Part shown: positions 19,985 to 21,318 of the stretch, in pieces
Layout of the letters: the number at the start of each line of letters is the position of its first letter
How positions within the stretch are numbered: position 1 is the stretch's first letter
From: Flavobacterium sp.
GTDB lineage: Bacteria > Bacteroidota > Bacteroidia > Flavobacteriales > Flavobacteriaceae
Direction of reading: 5' to 3'
Assembly (NCBI GenBank): GCA_012032075.1
Contig: JAAURU010000011.1
Coordinates: forward strand, 1-21,318
DNA: 21,318 bases
Notes under the pieces: generated by a model
What the model saw: the letters and a program-made list of their open reading frames with translations, nothing else
The model's database searches: none
What the model was told of the DNA's origin: nothing
Program-made: the position numbers and the translations under genes

Positions 19985-20018
19985 ATCTTTTTGTATTAAT
20001 AGGTTAATGATTACATAA

Positions 20019-20049
20019 CAAATATAATAAAAAATTTACACAAAACAAA
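20019..20049 (-). promoter_or_regulatory. Bacteroidota-type promoter of the MORN-like gene
   Basis: On the - strand a -33 TTTG (20046-20049) and an exact -7 TATATTTG (20019-20026) are separated by 19 bases, matching the Bacteroidota consensus. The start codon at 19984 lies about 28 bases after the predicted transcription start. Confidence 0.7.
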
Positions 20050-20089
20050 CTTTTACTTAACAATTTAGTAACATTAGAAAATGACATAT

Positions 20090-20118
20090 AAAAAAAACCA
20101 GTATTTTAAAATACTGGT
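20090..20118 (-). terminator. Intrinsic terminator of the TlpA-like gene
   Basis: A perfect 22-base palindrome, ACCAGTATTTT/AAAATACTGGT (20097-20118), is followed on the - strand by a run of Ts (20090-20097). It lies 33 bases past the stop of the thioredoxin-like gene and separates it from the MORN-like gene promoter. Confidence 0.85.
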
Positions 20119-20150
20119 CTTAATATGATTAATAAGTTTTAACTACTTAG

Positions 20151-21158
20151 TTAATTTAATATTTCAGTTAAAGTTGAAGTTAATCCTGATGAAGATGGTC
20201 TTGCAGCATCAGAATACATAATATTTCCATTAGGATCTACTAAAATGAATCTAGGAATACCATTTATACCATAGTCTTTTACAAATTTTGAATTCCAATC
20301 ATTATCAGCAATTACCTGAATACCTCCAAGTTGTTTTTCTGAAACAAATTTTTTCCATTTGTCATAATCTTGCTTTTTATCTATAGAGATACTTAGAAAA
20401 AACGATATTTTTTCCTTTAAACTGTTCCTCTAGTTTTTTTAAATGAGGAATTTCAGCTCTACATGGAGCACACCAAGTTGCCCAAACATCAATATATACA
20501 TATTTTCCTTTAAAATCTTCTAGTTTTGTCATGCCTCCTTTATGATTTTCATAAGAAAAAGTAGGACTTGGTGTCCCGTTTAATTTACTAGAAACTTGTC
20601 TTTGCTTGTATATTTGTGTTAACATCATTGCTTCTTGTTGAGCCATTGCAGTCATTATTTGTGCTAAGCTTTCATCAACATTTGCTGATTTTATATTGTT
20701 TATGGCATTGTTTTTTCGATTCTCCAAAAGAGATGTAAAGCTTGATTCTTCTTCCGTTAAAAAACCATCTAATTCTTTTTCAAAAGATTCATCTTCTAAT
20801 GCTTTTTTAGCTAAATAGTTATTTTCGTTTGCACCATTTCCTTTATACACAATAGATTCGTCAAACTTTTTTGCGTCCATGTTCAATTCTAAGTCATAAC
20901 CATTTTTCAAAAACAGTAGTGTAGATTCTTTACCATCAAACAATTGGAATAATCCAGTTGCAGGTATTTCAAATTTTTCTTCAAACTGTCCTCTTTTATT
21001 TAGTTTTATTGTTTTTTACTAATTTATTATTAGTAACAATAGCTATAGAATCAGTGTTTCGGTTAGCAATTTTTCCTTTAAAAGATACTAATTCACCCGT
21101 ACTTTGTGCGTAGGTTGTCACAATTCGCAAGCAAGAATATTAATATTATTTTTTTCAT
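20151..21158 (-). CDS. TlpA-like periplasmic thiol-disulfide oxidoreductase, frame-broken in this sequence
   Basis: The reconstructed protein has 334 residues. The ATG at 21158 begins MKKIILIFLLAIVTTYAQ, a signal peptide. An N-terminal beta-rich domain follows (GELVSFKGKIANRNTDSIAI), resembling the DUF4369-type domain of Bacteroidota TlpA proteins. Next comes a helical linker (about residues 100-185). The thioredoxin fold starts at KLEDFKGKYVYIDVWATWC with active site WCAPC, and the cis-Pro loop is GIPRFILVDPNGN. Three shifts break the frame, each behaving as one extra base: 21122-21125, 21012-21017 (T6 on the + strand) and 20397-20402 (A6). Removing them gives exactly 335 codons including stop. 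The unbroken central fragment ends early after NIVFSKY, losing the cis-Pro half. The protein should reduce or isomerise periplasmic disulfides, or support cytochrome c maturation. The specific partner is unknown. Confidence 0.88.
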
Positions 21159-21186
21159 AAGACATAACATTGGTTAAAATAAAACT

Positions 21187-21194
21187 CAAATCTA
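21187..21194 (-). promoter_or_regulatory. Candidate -7 element of the TlpA-like gene
   Basis: An exact TAnnTTTG (TAGATTTG) lies on the - strand 28 bases before the ATG at 21158. No TTTG is found at the expected -33 position, so support is partial. Confidence 0.4.
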
Positions 21195-21227
21195 CTAAAT
21201 TTAAGCGATAAAATTAATATTTGTTAT

Positions 21228-21235
21228 TACTTTTG
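21228..21235 (+). promoter_or_regulatory. Candidate -7 element of aspS
   Basis: An exact TAnnTTTG (TACTTTTG) lies on the + strand 16 bases before the aspS ATG. The -33 element is not evident. Together with the element at 21187-21194 it makes this short gap a divergent promoter region. Confidence 0.4.
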
Positions 21236-21251
21236 CATAAAATTTAATAAA

Positions 21252-21318
21252 ATGTATAGAAGTCATACTTGTGGAGCCTTAAATGCTACACATATTAATA
21301 CAGAAGTAACATTAGCGG
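21252..21318 (+). CDS. aspS: Aspartyl-tRNA synthetase, N-terminal fragment cut by window end
   Basis: Only 22 codons are visible: MYRSHTCGALNATHINTEVTLA. The start MYRSHTCG followed by a short polar stretch, then H-I-N and V-T-L, is the conserved opening of bacterial AspRS, leading into its anticodon-binding OB-fold. The enzyme charges tRNA-Asp with aspartate in the cytoplasm. It is divergent from the TlpA-like gene with about 93 bases between the two starts. The assignment rests on this short N-terminus alone. Confidence 0.8.
   Translation, partial: MYRSHTCGALNATHINTEVTLA

Overview
The window comes from a low-GC member of the Bacteroidota, most likely a Flavobacteriaceae (Flavobacterium or a close relative). 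Supporting evidence is a flavobacterial-type RecA, a SusC/SusD pair, a protein with a type IX secretion (T9SS) type-B sorting domain, several TAnnTTTG promoter elements, and the start of aspS.

Layout. Bases 1-7029 hold a polymorphic-toxin locus on the + strand. It contains the 3' part of a giant FG-GAP/RHS (YD-repeat) protein with a variable C-terminal tip that resembles a GIY-YIG (URI) nuclease, a probable immunity gene 13 bases downstream, and a second small soluble protein gene. Bases 7085-10318 encode a T9SS-secreted, PKD-containing surface protein, followed by a G-free C-rich tract and a strong bidirectional hairpin. Bases 10542-15099 (- strand) are a susC-susD pair with no carbohydrate-active enzyme in view. 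After a mostly empty 0.5 kb spacer comes recA (15594-16598), then a probable operon 16724-19515: small lipoprotein, ECF sigma factor, and a protein with a cytoplasmic N-terminus, one inner-membrane helix, a long disordered linker and a C-terminal outer-membrane barrel. That last architecture matches the dual membrane-spanning anti-sigma factors (Dma). Bases 19640-21158 (- strand) hold a MORN-like secreted protein and a TlpA-type thioredoxin. aspS begins at 21252.

Sequence state. Six genes are broken by single-base indels, about 17 in total, nearly all in A or T runs and in both directions. After correction each of the five complete broken genes has a length that is a whole number of codons and shows uninterrupted family features. 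Sequencing or assembly error is therefore more likely than decay, although one site, a T12 tract at the start of susC, could be a phase-variation tract. I give these genes their full reconstructed extents and name the break sites.

How it fits together. The window combines contact-competition machinery (RHS toxin plus immunity), cell-surface functions (T9SS adhesin-like protein, SusCD importer), an envelope-spanning sigma/anti-sigma relay, and housekeeping genes (recA, aspS). The most interesting units are the RHS tip with its immunity neighbours and the lipoprotein-sigma-Dma operon.
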